Source of the DNA: an uncultured Oscillibacter sp.
GTDB lineage: Bacteria; Bacillota; Clostridia; Oscillospirales; Oscillospiraceae
Length of the DNA stretch: 64,000 nucleotides
Direction: 5' to 3'
Assembly: GCA_950097265.1 (NCBI GenBank)
Contig: CATNDJ010000010.1
Span: 1 to 64,000, forward strand
Shown: piece after piece, positions 10,116 to 18,695 of the stretch
How positions within the stretch are numbered: position 1 is the first letter of the stretch
Layout: each line of letters opens with the position of its first letter
The notes under the pieces: generated by a model
Databases searched by the model: none
Told to the model about the DNA's origin: nothing
The model's input: only the letters and a program-made list of their open reading frames with translations
Translations under genes and position numbers: made by a program

Positions 10116-13100
10116 ATGGAACAGCTCTGCCGGAACCTGACCCGCGCCTTTCAAGAGGAGGCGTTTCTGCAAAAGCTCTCCCGTCCCGAGGCGGAGGACC
10201 GCTTCGGCGGCTTGGACTGGTCCGCCCTGACGGCTCCCCTGCTGCCCATCCGGGAGAGGATTTCCGCCCTCCGGGCCCTGGAGGCGTTCCGCCCCGTTTT
10301 GGAGGGCGTTGCCCAAGAGCCGGAGAAGGGCTGGGCCCTCTGTGCCTACCGGACGGCGGTTTCCCTCCTGTACCCCCAGGCGGACCCGGGCTATCCCCCC
10401 CCGCAGCGGGATGGGGCGCTGTGCTTCCTCCACTTCCTCCGGACCCTCTACGACGCGGAACGGGAGGCCCTGCCCTTCGACTTCTGGCTGGACTTCGCCT
10501 TCTGCACGGAGGAGGAATTGAAGACCAGCGCCGTGGCCGAGGACTACCGCCTCTTCCTCCGCCGCTGGCGGGAGGAGTACGTGTACGAGCTCCTGCGCCT
10601 GGGCCGGGAAGTGACTCCCTTCCGCACCTGTGAGCACATCGCCGGGGTCCACCACGTGTCCATGACGGTCTCCCGGGCCTTCAAGGCCGGGGGCGGGAAG
10701 ACCGACCTGGGGCTCATCTCCGCCGCCGCCGCGGGACACGACATCGGGAAGTTCGGCTGTAAGCCCGGGGAGCGGGTGCCCTACCTTCACTACTATTACA
10801 CGGACCAGTGGTTCTCCTGGCGGGGCCTGGGGACCCTGGGCCGGGTGGCCGCCAACCACTCCGTCTGGGATTTGGAGCTGGAGAACCTGTCCTCCGAGTC
10901 CCTGGTGCTGGTCTACGCGGACTTCCGGGTGAAGCAGGAGCGCCTTCCCGGCGGCGGGGAGGAGGCCCGGCTCTTCTCCCTGGAGGACGCCTTTGACGTG
11001 ATTCTCTCCAAGCTGGACAACGTGGACGCCGCCAAGCGCAAGCGCTACCGCTACGTCTACGTGAAGCTCCAGGACTTCGAGGGCTATCTCAAGACCTTCG
11101 GCGTGGACGTGACGCTGAAAACCGCCGGGGGGCCCCCTCTGCCTCGGAAGGACCCCTCCCTGATGGACGAGGACGAGGTAGTCCTGGGCCTCCGCCGGAC
11201 GGCGGTGGACCACAACATCCGCCTGATGCACCGGCTGAGCCGGGAGCGGCTCTTCGTGGCCACATTGGAAGCGGCCCGGGGGGAGAAGGACCCGGGCCGC
11301 ATCCGGGCCTATGTCTCCGTCTTCCGGGAGTACTTCACCTACTGGACCGTGGAGCAGAAGGAGCAGACCCTGGAGTTTCTCTACGAGCTGCTGCTTCAGC
11401 CCGACGGGGACATCCGCCGTCAGGCGGCGGGGCTCATGGGGCGCATCCTCTCCAAGTTCCTCTCGGGCTACAAAAAGGAGCTGCCCCAGGGCACGGCCCC
11501 CAGCTCCCAGGAGGACCGGCCCTTCGAGCTCTGGGCGGAATACCTGGAAAAGCTCATTCACCCGGACCGCCGCCTGACTCCCCGGCAGATCAGCATGATC
11601 CGCTACCAGGCCAAGACGGCGGCGGACTCCCTGCTGGGCGGCTGCGACCACGAGGACTTCCCCCGCTTTGCCGAGCTCCTCTTCCGCCACTACCAGGACC
11701 CCGCCGCCGAAGACGCGGAGGGGGCCTTCGCCCTGCTGAACACGGCGCTGAACCTCCCCATGGAGCGGATAAGTCCCCGGGACGCCGCCCGGCTGGCGGA
11801 TTACGCCGTCTGGTGGCTGGAACGGGGCGAGGCCCCCCAGAAGGCCGCCGCCATGCGTCTGGCCCGCCGCCTGCTCCCCGTCCTGGGAGCGGACTCCCCC
11901 GAGCGGGAGGCCGTGAAGCGGGCCGTGGAGACCGCCGGCTGCACTTCCTCCACGCCCCTGCTGTACCTTCAGTCCCGGCTGGGGGCCCTCCTGGGCCTGG
12001 ACGTATCCGGCTTCCGCGCCCTGCTGGACCAGGGGGAGGCCGCCGCCGGCGTGTTCCTGGACAATCTGAAGACCGCCACCCCCTGGGTGCTGAAGGCCGT
12101 GGGCGTGGAGTACCTGCTGGACCAGGCCCGGCGGGGGGAGGGGGAGGCCGCCCTGCACATCGCCACTCACTTCTCCAATTTGATGAAGGTCAGCGAAAAC
12201 GTGGTGGTCCGCCGCCTGGCGGGCAGCGCCCTGCTGGACGTGGCCCCCATGCTGACGCCCCCCCGGCGCAACGAGGTGGCCGTGGAGCTCTGCGAGGCCC
12301 TGGAGACCGGCCAGTCGGAGATCTCCCAGTATATCCCCCCCTACCTGGGGCAGTTCCTCCTGTGGCTCACCCCCCGGGAGCTGGACGAAATTTTAGACGA
12401 GCTTCTGCGCTTCCTGTCCTCCTCCAGCCCCAGCGTGGCGGCGGGAGCCCTGGGCACCATAGGGTCCCTGCTGGAGCACTACCGGGTCTACGGCAGGCGC
12501 TTCCACGAGCCGGTGGAGGCCCTGGAGCGCCGCCGCCGGCGCATGGCGGGATTGCTCCTCAAGGGCCTGGCCTCCTGCATGGAGCCCGTACGGCAGGAGG
12601 CCCTGCGGGTTTTGGGCGAGGGGCTCTTTGCCTCGCCGTTTTTGAGCTACGCCGACAAGACCGGACTTTTCACTTTGGTTGCCAAAAAGCTCCTCTTCCT
12701 CATCGGCGAACAGCCGGGGGGCGAGCTGACCTTCTTCCACACCGCCGCCGCCCTCTCCCACATCTACCGCTTCGCCGTGAAGCACCGCATTGAAAGCGGG
12801 CCCTTCCGCTTTGAGTGGCGGGACAAGGCCGCCGCCTTCTTCCCCGGCACCTTCGATCCCTTCTCCCTCTCTCACAAGGGCATCGTCACCGCCATCCGGG
12901 ATTTGGGCATGGAGGTGTATCTGGCCGTGGACGAGTTCTCCTGGTCCAAGAAGGCCCAGCCCTCCCTGATCCGGCGGCAGATCGTCAGCATGTCCGTGGC
13001 CGACGAGTTCGGCGTGTACCTCTTCCCCCACGACATCCCCGTGAACCTGGCCACCCCCGACGACCTCCGCCGTCTGCGGCAGGTCTTCGCGGGGCGGGAG

Positions 13101-14900
13101 CTCTACCTGGTGGTGGGGTCCGACGTGGTGGCCGGGGCCTCCTCCTACAGGGCGGCGCCCAGCCCGGGCTCCGTCCACTCCCTGAACCACATCGTGTTCC
13201 GCCGCTCCAGCGACGCGGAGGGCCGGGAGATTGAGGCGGACCTCTCCTGCATCACCGGCCGGGTCATTCAGCTTCAGCTCCCCACCCACCTGGAGGACAT
13301 CAGCTCCACCCGCATCCGGGAGAACATCGACCTGGGCCGGGACGTGTCCAACCTGGTGGACCCCACGGTCCAGGACCTGATCTACCGGAACAGCCTCTAC
13401 CTCCGGGAGCCCCAGTACAAGCAGTTGGTCCGGGCCAGCCTCCTGGACTTCGACCGCGCCGCCTCCCCCTCCCCGGCCCTGTGGGCGGAGTTGGAGGAGG
13501 CCCTGGGCCCCCTGCCGCCCCCGGATCCCCGGGACAGCGTGTTCCTCCTCCGGGCCGCGGGCCCCCGGCCCCGGATCCTGGGCTGCCTCGCCACCCGGGT
13601 GGTCAACTCCGGGGAGCTGTACAACGCCTTCGGCAGTGAGGAGCTGGCGAACCTGGTCCGCACCCGGACGGCGGGGCGCATCCAGCTCCTGACGCTGCTC
13701 CGGGCCGTCAAGACCCCCGGGGGGAACTACGACGCGGCCCAGCTCCTTTTGACCGAGGTGCTGACCCGGGCGGCGGAGGACGACTGCGGCTACGCCGTCT
13801 GGTGGGGCCCTGCGGAACAGGGGGAGCTGGACATGCTCCGCCGCCAGGGCTTCGTCCCCGCAGAGCCGGAAACCCCGCAGTCCCTGCTGCTGGTGGACAT
13901 GCGGTCCCCGGCGGTGCTGGTGCAGAACATCCCCACCACCTTGAAGGAGCCCTTCGCCTCGGACCGGCAGGTGCTCTCCGCCATGGGGGCGGCCCATCTC
14001 CGCCTCCAGGAGGCGGTGTGCGGCCTCTACCCCGGCACCCTGGTGCTGTCCCTCAACGCCGAGGTCATCTACCACCGCCTGGTCCGGAAGCTGACGGAGG
14101 AAAACGGCGTCCCCGCCGAGCCCCAGACCCCCCGGGTCCTGGGACCCAAAATGTGCGTCCCCTTCGGCAAGATCCTCCGGGGCAACGCCGTGCCCAACAC
14201 CGTGACGAAAACCATCCACACGGACAAGGTCTTCGCCCCGGACCTCCACTCCTTTACCATTGCCGCCTTCCCGGGCTACGCCCCCCTGGAGAGTCAGATT
14301 CGGACCATCCGGTCCTTCCGCCGCCCCGTCATGCTGGTGGACGACCTGCTGCACACCGGCAACCGGATGAACGTCCTGGACCCCCTCTTCCGGCGGGAGG
14401 AACTGGACATCGACCGCTGCGTGGTGGGCCTCCTCTCCGGCCGGGGCCGGGACCTGATGGCCGCCCGGGGGCGGAAGGTGGACAGCGTCTACTTCGTCCC
14501 GGACCTCCGGGCCTGGTTCGTGGAGTCCACCATGTACCCCTTCATCGGCGGGGACGCCGTGGACAAGGGCATGGTCTCCGTTCCGGGGCTGACCCCGGCG
14601 GTGAACCTGATCCTGCCCTACGCCTTCCCCCGGTTCTACAGCCGGTGCGGCCGGGAGGCCGTGTTCCGCTTCTCCCGGACCTGCATCGAAAACAGCCGGG
14701 ACATTCTGCTGGCCCTGGAGCGGGCCTACCGGGAGCGCTTCTCCCGGAACCTGACGCTCTCCCGGCTCAGCGAGGCGGTCATCCTCCCCCTGAGCCCCGA
14801 CAAGGGCTCCGCCCTCCGGTACGACCCCAACCTCTCCGCCTCCGTGTGCCTGGAGAGCGACCTCAGGCAGCTGGACCGGATGCGGGAGCTGCTGAAATGA
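10116..14900 (+). CDS. 1594-aa multidomain protein: HD phosphohydrolase-like region, long alpha-helical/HEAT-like region, cytidylyltransferase/NadD-like nucleotidyltransferase, C-terminal phosphoribosyltransferase-like domain
   Basis: Likely ATG at 10116 (track ORF begins upstream at 9726); AAAGHDIGKFGCK (HD), FFPGTFDPFSLSHKG...EDISSTRIREN (nucleotidyltransferase), RPVMLVDDLLHTGNRM (PRPP-loop-like). Confidence 0.8.
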   Translation: MEQLCRNLTRAFQEEAFLQKLSRPEAEDRFGGLDWSALTAPLLPIRERISALRALEAFRPVLEGVAQEPEKGWALCAYRTAVSLLYPQADPGYPPPQRDGALCFLHFLRTLYDAEREALPFDFWLDFAFCTEEELKTSAVAEDYRLFLRRWREEYVYELLRLGREVTPFRTCEHIAGVHHVSMTVSRAFKAGGGKTDLGLISAAAAGHDIGKFGCKPGERVPYLHYYYTDQWFSWRGLGTLGRVAANHSVWDLELENLSSESLVLVYADFRVKQERLPGGGEEARLFSLEDAFDVILSKLDNVDAAKRKRYRYVYVKLQDFEGYLKTFGVDVTLKTAGGPPLPRKDPSLMDEDEVVLGLRRTAVDHNIRLMHRLSRERLFVATLEAARGEKDPGRIRAYVSVFREYFTYWTVEQKEQTLEFLYELLLQPDGDIRRQAAGLMGRILSKFLSGYKKELPQGTAPSSQEDRPFELWAEYLEKLIHPDRRLTPRQISMIRYQAKTAADSLLGGCDHEDFPRFAELLFRHYQDPAAEDAEGAFALLNTALNLPMERISPRDAARLADYAVWWLERGEAPQKAAAMRLARRLLPVLGADSPEREAVKRAVETAGCTSSTPLLYLQSRLGALLGLDVSGFRALLDQGEAAAGVFLDNLKTATPWVLKAVGVEYLLDQARRGEGEAALHIATHFSNLMKVSENVVVRRLAGSALLDVAPMLTPPRRNEVAVELCEALETGQSEISQYIPPYLGQFLLWLTPRELDEILDELLRFLSSSSPSVAAGALGTIGSLLEHYRVYGRRFHEPVEALERRRRRMAGLLLKGLASCMEPVRQEALRVLGEGLFASPFLSYADKTGLFTLVAKKLLFLIGEQPGGELTFFHTAAALSHIYRFAVKHRIESGPFRFEWRDKAAAFFPGTFDPFSLSHKGIVTAIRDLGMEVYLAVDEFSWSKKAQPSLIRRQIVSMSVADEFGVYLFPHDIPVNLATPDDLRRLRQVFAGRELYLVVGSDVVAGASSYRAAPSPGSVHSLNHIVFRRSSDAEGREIEADLSCITGRVIQLQLPTHLEDISSTRIRENIDLGRDVSNLVDPTVQDLIYRNSLYLREPQYKQLVRASLLDFDRAASPSPALWAELEEALGPLPPPDPRDSVFLLRAAGPRPRILGCLATRVVNSGELYNAFGSEELANLVRTRTAGRIQLLTLLRAVKTPGGNYDAAQLLLTEVLTRAAEDDCGYAVWWGPAEQGELDMLRRQGFVPAEPETPQSLLLVDMRSPAVLVQNIPTTLKEPFASDRQVLSAMGAAHLRLQEAVCGLYPGTLVLSLNAEVIYHRLVRKLTEENGVPAEPQTPRVLGPKMCVPFGKILRGNAVPNTVTKTIHTDKVFAPDLHSFTIAAFPGYAPLESQIRTIRSFRRPVMLVDDLLHTGNRMNVLDPLFRREELDIDRCVVGLLSGRGRDLMAARGRKVDSVYFVPDLRAWFVESTMYPFIGGDAVDKGMVSVPGLTPAVNLILPYAFPRFYSRCGREAVFRFSRTCIENSRDILLALERAYRERFSRNLTLSRLSEAVILPLSPDKGSALRYDPNLSASVCLESDLRQLDRMRELLK

Positions 14901-14911
14901 CGGGAGATACT

Positions 14912-16078
14912 ATGTGTATTACAAAACATTTTCTATACAAAACGGAGCATGACCCCGCCCTGGGCCCCGCCGTCTGGCGGGTGACGGACCCCCGGCAGCT
15001 TTCCGGGGATCCGGACGTCCGCCGCCTGGACCCCCGGCGGCTGGGGGAGGCCCCGGCCCTGACGGAGGGCCGGAGGTCCGCCCTGGCGGAGGGGCGGCTC
15101 ACCGCCGTCAACGTTCTCCACCCCCGGCACGAGGCGGCCCTGGACTTCGTGACCCCCGGTCCCGCGAAAAAGCGGGTCCACCTCCTGGCCCTGGGGGACG
15201 TGGGGGGAACCCTGCTCCTGGCCCTGAAGCTGCTGGGCGGGGATGTGATTTCCTCCATCGGCGTCTGCGATTTGAACGAGAAGGCCGTGGCCCGGTGGAC
15301 GGCGGAGGCGGGCCAGATCGCCTGGCCCTGGGACTACGGCGCCCTGCCCGAGGCGGAGCCCGTGGGACCGGGGGAGCTCTTTGACTGCGACGTATTCATC
15401 TTCGCCGCCACCAGGGCCGTTCCCCCCGTGGGCAGCGCCGTGGAGGACGTGCGCATGGCCCAGCTGGAGGCCAACCGCCCCCTGGCGGAGTCCTTCGCCC
15501 GGCGGGCCCGGGAGGCGGGCTTTCGGGGGCTCTTCATCGTCCTCAGCGATCCGGTGGATCCCCTGTGCCGGGCGGTCTGGCGGGCCTCCAACCTGGGGCC
15601 GGACGGGGAGCTGGACTACCTCGGCCTCCTGCCTGAACAGGTCCAGGGCTTCGGCCTGGGGGTGATGAACGCCCGGGCGGCGTACTTCGCCAGGAGGGAC
15701 CCCCGCTTTGCCTCCTTCCTCACCGAGGGGCGGACCTTCGGCCCCCACGGAAAGGGGCTCGTGGCCGCCAACTCCATCGCGCATTACGACGACGGTCTCT
15801 CCCGGGAGCTGACCCGCCTGACCCTAGAGGCCAACCTGCGGATACGGGACCTGGGTTTTAAGCCGTATGTTGCCCCCGCCGTGTCCTCCGGGGCCATGCA
15901 GCTGCTGCTGGCCCTCCGGGGCCAATGGCACTGCGGGTCCGTGCCCTTGGGGGGCGTGTGGTTCGGGTGCAAAAACCGCTTCACCCCCTGGGGGCTGGAG
16001 GTGGAGACCCTGGAGCTGCCGGACGCGCTCTTCGCCCGCCTCCGGGAGACGGAGCGGACCCTCCACGAAATTTCCTGA
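14912..16078 (+). CDS. Lactate/malate dehydrogenase-like Rossmann-fold protein
   Basis: VHLLALGDVGGTLLLALKLLGGDVISSIGVCDLNEK; DVFIFAATRAVPPVG; FIVLSDPVDPLCRAVW; alternative start at 14897 overlapping the previous stop. Confidence 0.72.
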   Translation: MCITKHFLYKTEHDPALGPAVWRVTDPRQLSGDPDVRRLDPRRLGEAPALTEGRRSALAEGRLTAVNVLHPRHEAALDFVTPGPAKKRVHLLALGDVGGTLLLALKLLGGDVISSIGVCDLNEKAVARWTAEAGQIAWPWDYGALPEAEPVGPGELFDCDVFIFAATRAVPPVGSAVEDVRMAQLEANRPLAESFARRAREAGFRGLFIVLSDPVDPLCRAVWRASNLGPDGELDYLGLLPEQVQGFGLGVMNARAAYFARRDPRFASFLTEGRTFGPHGKGLVAANSIAHYDDGLSRELTRLTLEANLRIRDLGFKPYVAPAVSSGAMQLLLALRGQWHCGSVPLGGVWFGCKNRFTPWGLEVETLELPDALFARLRETERTLHEIS

Positions 16079-16093
16079 CGGCAGGAGGACGCT

Positions 16094-17140
16094 ATGGAAC
16101 GGGAATTGACTCTGGTCACGGGCCCCGCCCCCCTGACGGGGCGGCTGGGGCAGACTTTGAACGCCGCCCTGGCGGGGCGGGCGTTCCAGCTTTACCAGGA
16201 GGGCCGGCCCTTGGAAAACCGGCGGCTGCTCTTCGCTTTCTCCCTGCCGGAAAACGGGGTCAATCCGGACCTGTACGGCCTCCTGTCCCATTTGCGGGAC
16301 CATCCCGGCTGCCTCCGGGGCAGCGTGGGGGGCGCGGTTATCGACGGGGCCGGGGACCTGTACACCAAGGCGGCGGGGCGGGACCTCATCCTGGCCGCCC
16401 ATCTGGCGGGCTGCGCCTTTCCGGGGCGGCCCTTGGCGGAGGCCACGGGAAACCTCCAAAACTTCTCCGTCCAGGCCCGGAACGCAGGCTGTGATTTGCA
16501 GGCGGCCTACCGCCTGGCGGTGAAGGACCTGGCGGGGCGGGTGCTGGACTTCGCCCCTCCCCGGCGGCGGCGGCCCAGGGTGCTGGCCCTCCACGCCTCC
16601 AGCCGGGCCACCTCCAACACCCTGGACCTCTGGGGCCGGGTCCGGGCGCGGATCGAGGGGGCCTGCGAGGTCCGGGAGATCGGCCTTCGGAACGGGACGC
16701 TGGAGGACTGCGCCGGGTGCCCTTACACCACCTGCCTCCACTTCGGGGAGCGGGGGGGCTGCTTTTACGGCGGCGTCATGGTCCAGGAGGTCTTTCCCGC
16801 CCTCCGGGAGGCGGACGCGGTGGTCCTCCTCTGCCCCAACTACAACGACGCCCTCTCCGCCAACCTCACCGCCGCCGTGAACCGCCTGACGGCCCTCTAC
16901 CGCGCCGCCTCCTTCGAGGACAAGGCGGTCTTCGCCATCGTGGTCTCCGGCTACTCCGGGGGGGACATCGTGGCCGGCCAGGTGGTCTCCGCCCTGTGCG
17001 TGAACAAGGGCTTCCGGCTTCCCCCCGGGTCCATCCTCATGGAGACCGCCAACGACGCCGGGGCGGCCCTCCGCCTCCCCGGTGTGGAGGAGCGGCTGGA
17101 GCGCTTCGCGGAGAATCTGCTGGGGGAGCTGAAACTGTAA
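16094..17140 (+). CDS. NAD(P)H-dependent FMN reductase/flavodoxin-like protein with an extra N-terminal region
   Basis: RVLALHASSRATSNTLDLWGRV...DCAGCPYTTCLHFGERGGCFYGG...ADAVVLLCPNYNDALSANLTAAVNRL; RBS aggagg. Confidence 0.75.
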   Translation: MERELTLVTGPAPLTGRLGQTLNAALAGRAFQLYQEGRPLENRRLLFAFSLPENGVNPDLYGLLSHLRDHPGCLRGSVGGAVIDGAGDLYTKAAGRDLILAAHLAGCAFPGRPLAEATGNLQNFSVQARNAGCDLQAAYRLAVKDLAGRVLDFAPPRRRRPRVLALHASSRATSNTLDLWGRVRARIEGACEVREIGLRNGTLEDCAGCPYTTCLHFGERGGCFYGGVMVQEVFPALREADAVVLLCPNYNDALSANLTAAVNRLTALYRAASFEDKAVFAIVVSGYSGGDIVAGQVVSALCVNKGFRLPPGSILMETANDAGAALRLPGVEERLERFAENLLGELKL

Positions 17141-17227
17141 CCAGATTTTGAACTCTGCCGGGGGAGCCTTGCGGTTTTCTCCGGGGCGTGGTAAGATGGG
17201 GATAACTCATTGAAAAGGAGCGCCCCT

Positions 17228-18406
17228 ATGAAAAGAATTTTCCTGCCCCTGCTGGCCGCTCTCTGCCTGATCCTCCCGGCCCGGGCGGCGGACTTTTACG
17301 ACCTCCCGGAGGACCACTGGGCCCATGCGGAAATTCAGCGGGCCCTGGACGCCGACGTGGTGAACGGCTACGGCGACGGCTCCTTCCAGCCCACCCGGGA
17401 GGTCACCGCCGCCCAATTCTGCGCCATGCTCACCCGGTCCTTCCTGACGGAGGAATACGCCGCCGCCAAGGAGGGGAAGTACCAGGCCATGGAGGCCTGC
17501 CGCCCCGTTCTCGCGGGCACGTCGGTGGAGAAGACCTGGCGGGACCTGGGGAAGCGCTGGGACCGCTATGTGAATGAGCCTCTCAGCCGCTATGACATGG
17601 CCCAGATCATCTACAACCTCGCCTCTAAAAAGGACGCGGCCCCCGGCGAGAAATCCGCCCAGGCCGCCGTGCCGGAGATCGGAGACTGGAAGGAAATTCC
17701 CCAGGACTTCCGTGCCGCTGTTTCCACCTGCTGGTCTATGGGTCTCCTCCGAGGCCAAAGCGACGGCCGCTTCGCCGGGGAGGGCCACCTGAACCGGGCC
17801 CAGGCCGCCGTCATCTGGTTCCGGCTGGACGATCTGTTCAACGGTCCCTACAGGGGCCCGGAGGACCCGGACGCGGGGGTGGAGGTCCAGGAGATGCCCG
17901 CCTTCGGCCTCCAGGGGGACGAGACGGTCCAGGAGATGATGAGCCGGGTGAACCGGGCCACGCCCCCCTGTGAGGAGGGCCGCCTGCCCAACGGCAAGGC
18001 CCGGACGGAAGAGAACGTCCGGGAGCTGCTGGACCTGGCGAAGCAGGGCTGCCCCGGCGGCACGGTCTGGAGCGACACCCTGCGCTACGACTACCGCTGC
18101 CCCCGGTTCGCCCCCACCCGGGGCTGCCTGGCCTTCGGGCTGGCGGTCAGCGACTTCGTCTTCGGTGAGGAAGCGCCCTTCACCCAGTACCGGGAGATTC
18201 CCGCCCTGTCCGTGGGCGACGTGCTCCACATTCGGGGCGGCGACGCGGAGCGGGTGCTGATCCTCACCGGCGTGGACCGGGAGGGAGATTCCTACACCGC
18301 CTGTGAGCTGGAGAAGAACGGGAAGGTGAACTGGGACGAATGGGGCTCCCTCTCCGGCCTGATCGACATCACCGGCTTTACCATGGTATACAGCCGCTGG
18401 AAGTAA
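17228..18406 (+). CDS. Secreted S-layer homology (SLH) domain protein
   Basis: Signal peptide MKRIFLPLLAALCLILPARAA; SLH-like EDHWAHAEIQRALDADVVNGYGDGSFQPTREVTAAQFCAMLTR. Confidence 0.85.
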   Translation: MKRIFLPLLAALCLILPARAADFYDLPEDHWAHAEIQRALDADVVNGYGDGSFQPTREVTAAQFCAMLTRSFLTEEYAAAKEGKYQAMEACRPVLAGTSVEKTWRDLGKRWDRYVNEPLSRYDMAQIIYNLASKKDAAPGEKSAQAAVPEIGDWKEIPQDFRAAVSTCWSMGLLRGQSDGRFAGEGHLNRAQAAVIWFRLDDLFNGPYRGPEDPDAGVEVQEMPAFGLQGDETVQEMMSRVNRATPPCEEGRLPNGKARTEENVRELLDLAKQGCPGGTVWSDTLRYDYRCPRFAPTRGCLAFGLAVSDFVFGEEAPFTQYREIPALSVGDVLHIRGGDAERVLILTGVDREGDSYTACELEKNGKVNWDEWGSLSGLIDITGFTMVYSRWK

Positions 18407-18407
18407 A

Positions 18408-18650
18408 AAAGAAGGGCCGCCCTGAGGGCGGTCCTTCAGGCTGTCAAAAAAGTATTTTTGACAGCCTGAGCAAGTTTTCAAAACCCGTGGGAAGTTTTGA
18501 AAACTTAGAATTTGAATGGCGCAGGAAACCCTTCCTGGGTTTCCCGCGCATACCCTTCCTTCCCGTCGAATCGGTCTTCAGCGCTTTCCGGCAAACGGGG
18601 AGGGCCGCCCCTGGGGCGGTCCTTTCCGTTTGCCCTTGCAAACCTCTTTT
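18408..18650. repeat. Cluster of consecutive inverted repeats between SLH and Hsp70 genes
   Basis: Perfect 14-bp IR caggctgtcaaaaa/tttttgacagcctg (18437-18450/18455-18468); perfect 13-bp IR aagttttcaaaac/gttttgaaaactt (18472-18484/18494-18506); further IRs gcgcaggaaaccc/gggtttcccgcgc and gcaaacgg...ccgtttgc. Confidence 0.8.
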
Positions 18651-18695
18651 TCTGGTGCTATGATATCCACAGCAAGCAATGAGAGGGGGCGCGGC

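Noticed and set aside
10074-12170. Long minus-strand ORFs opposite the 10116 gene (698 aa and 653 aa at 12393..14354)
   Set aside because: Shadow ORFs caused by high GC3; Gly/Gln/Val/His-biased composition, no domain motifs, and a convincing coding gene on the opposite strand.
17228-18406. SLH protein as part of the 10.1-17.1 kb cassette
   Set aside because: Separated by about 90 bp and encodes a standard secreted SLH protein; no evidence for a functional link.
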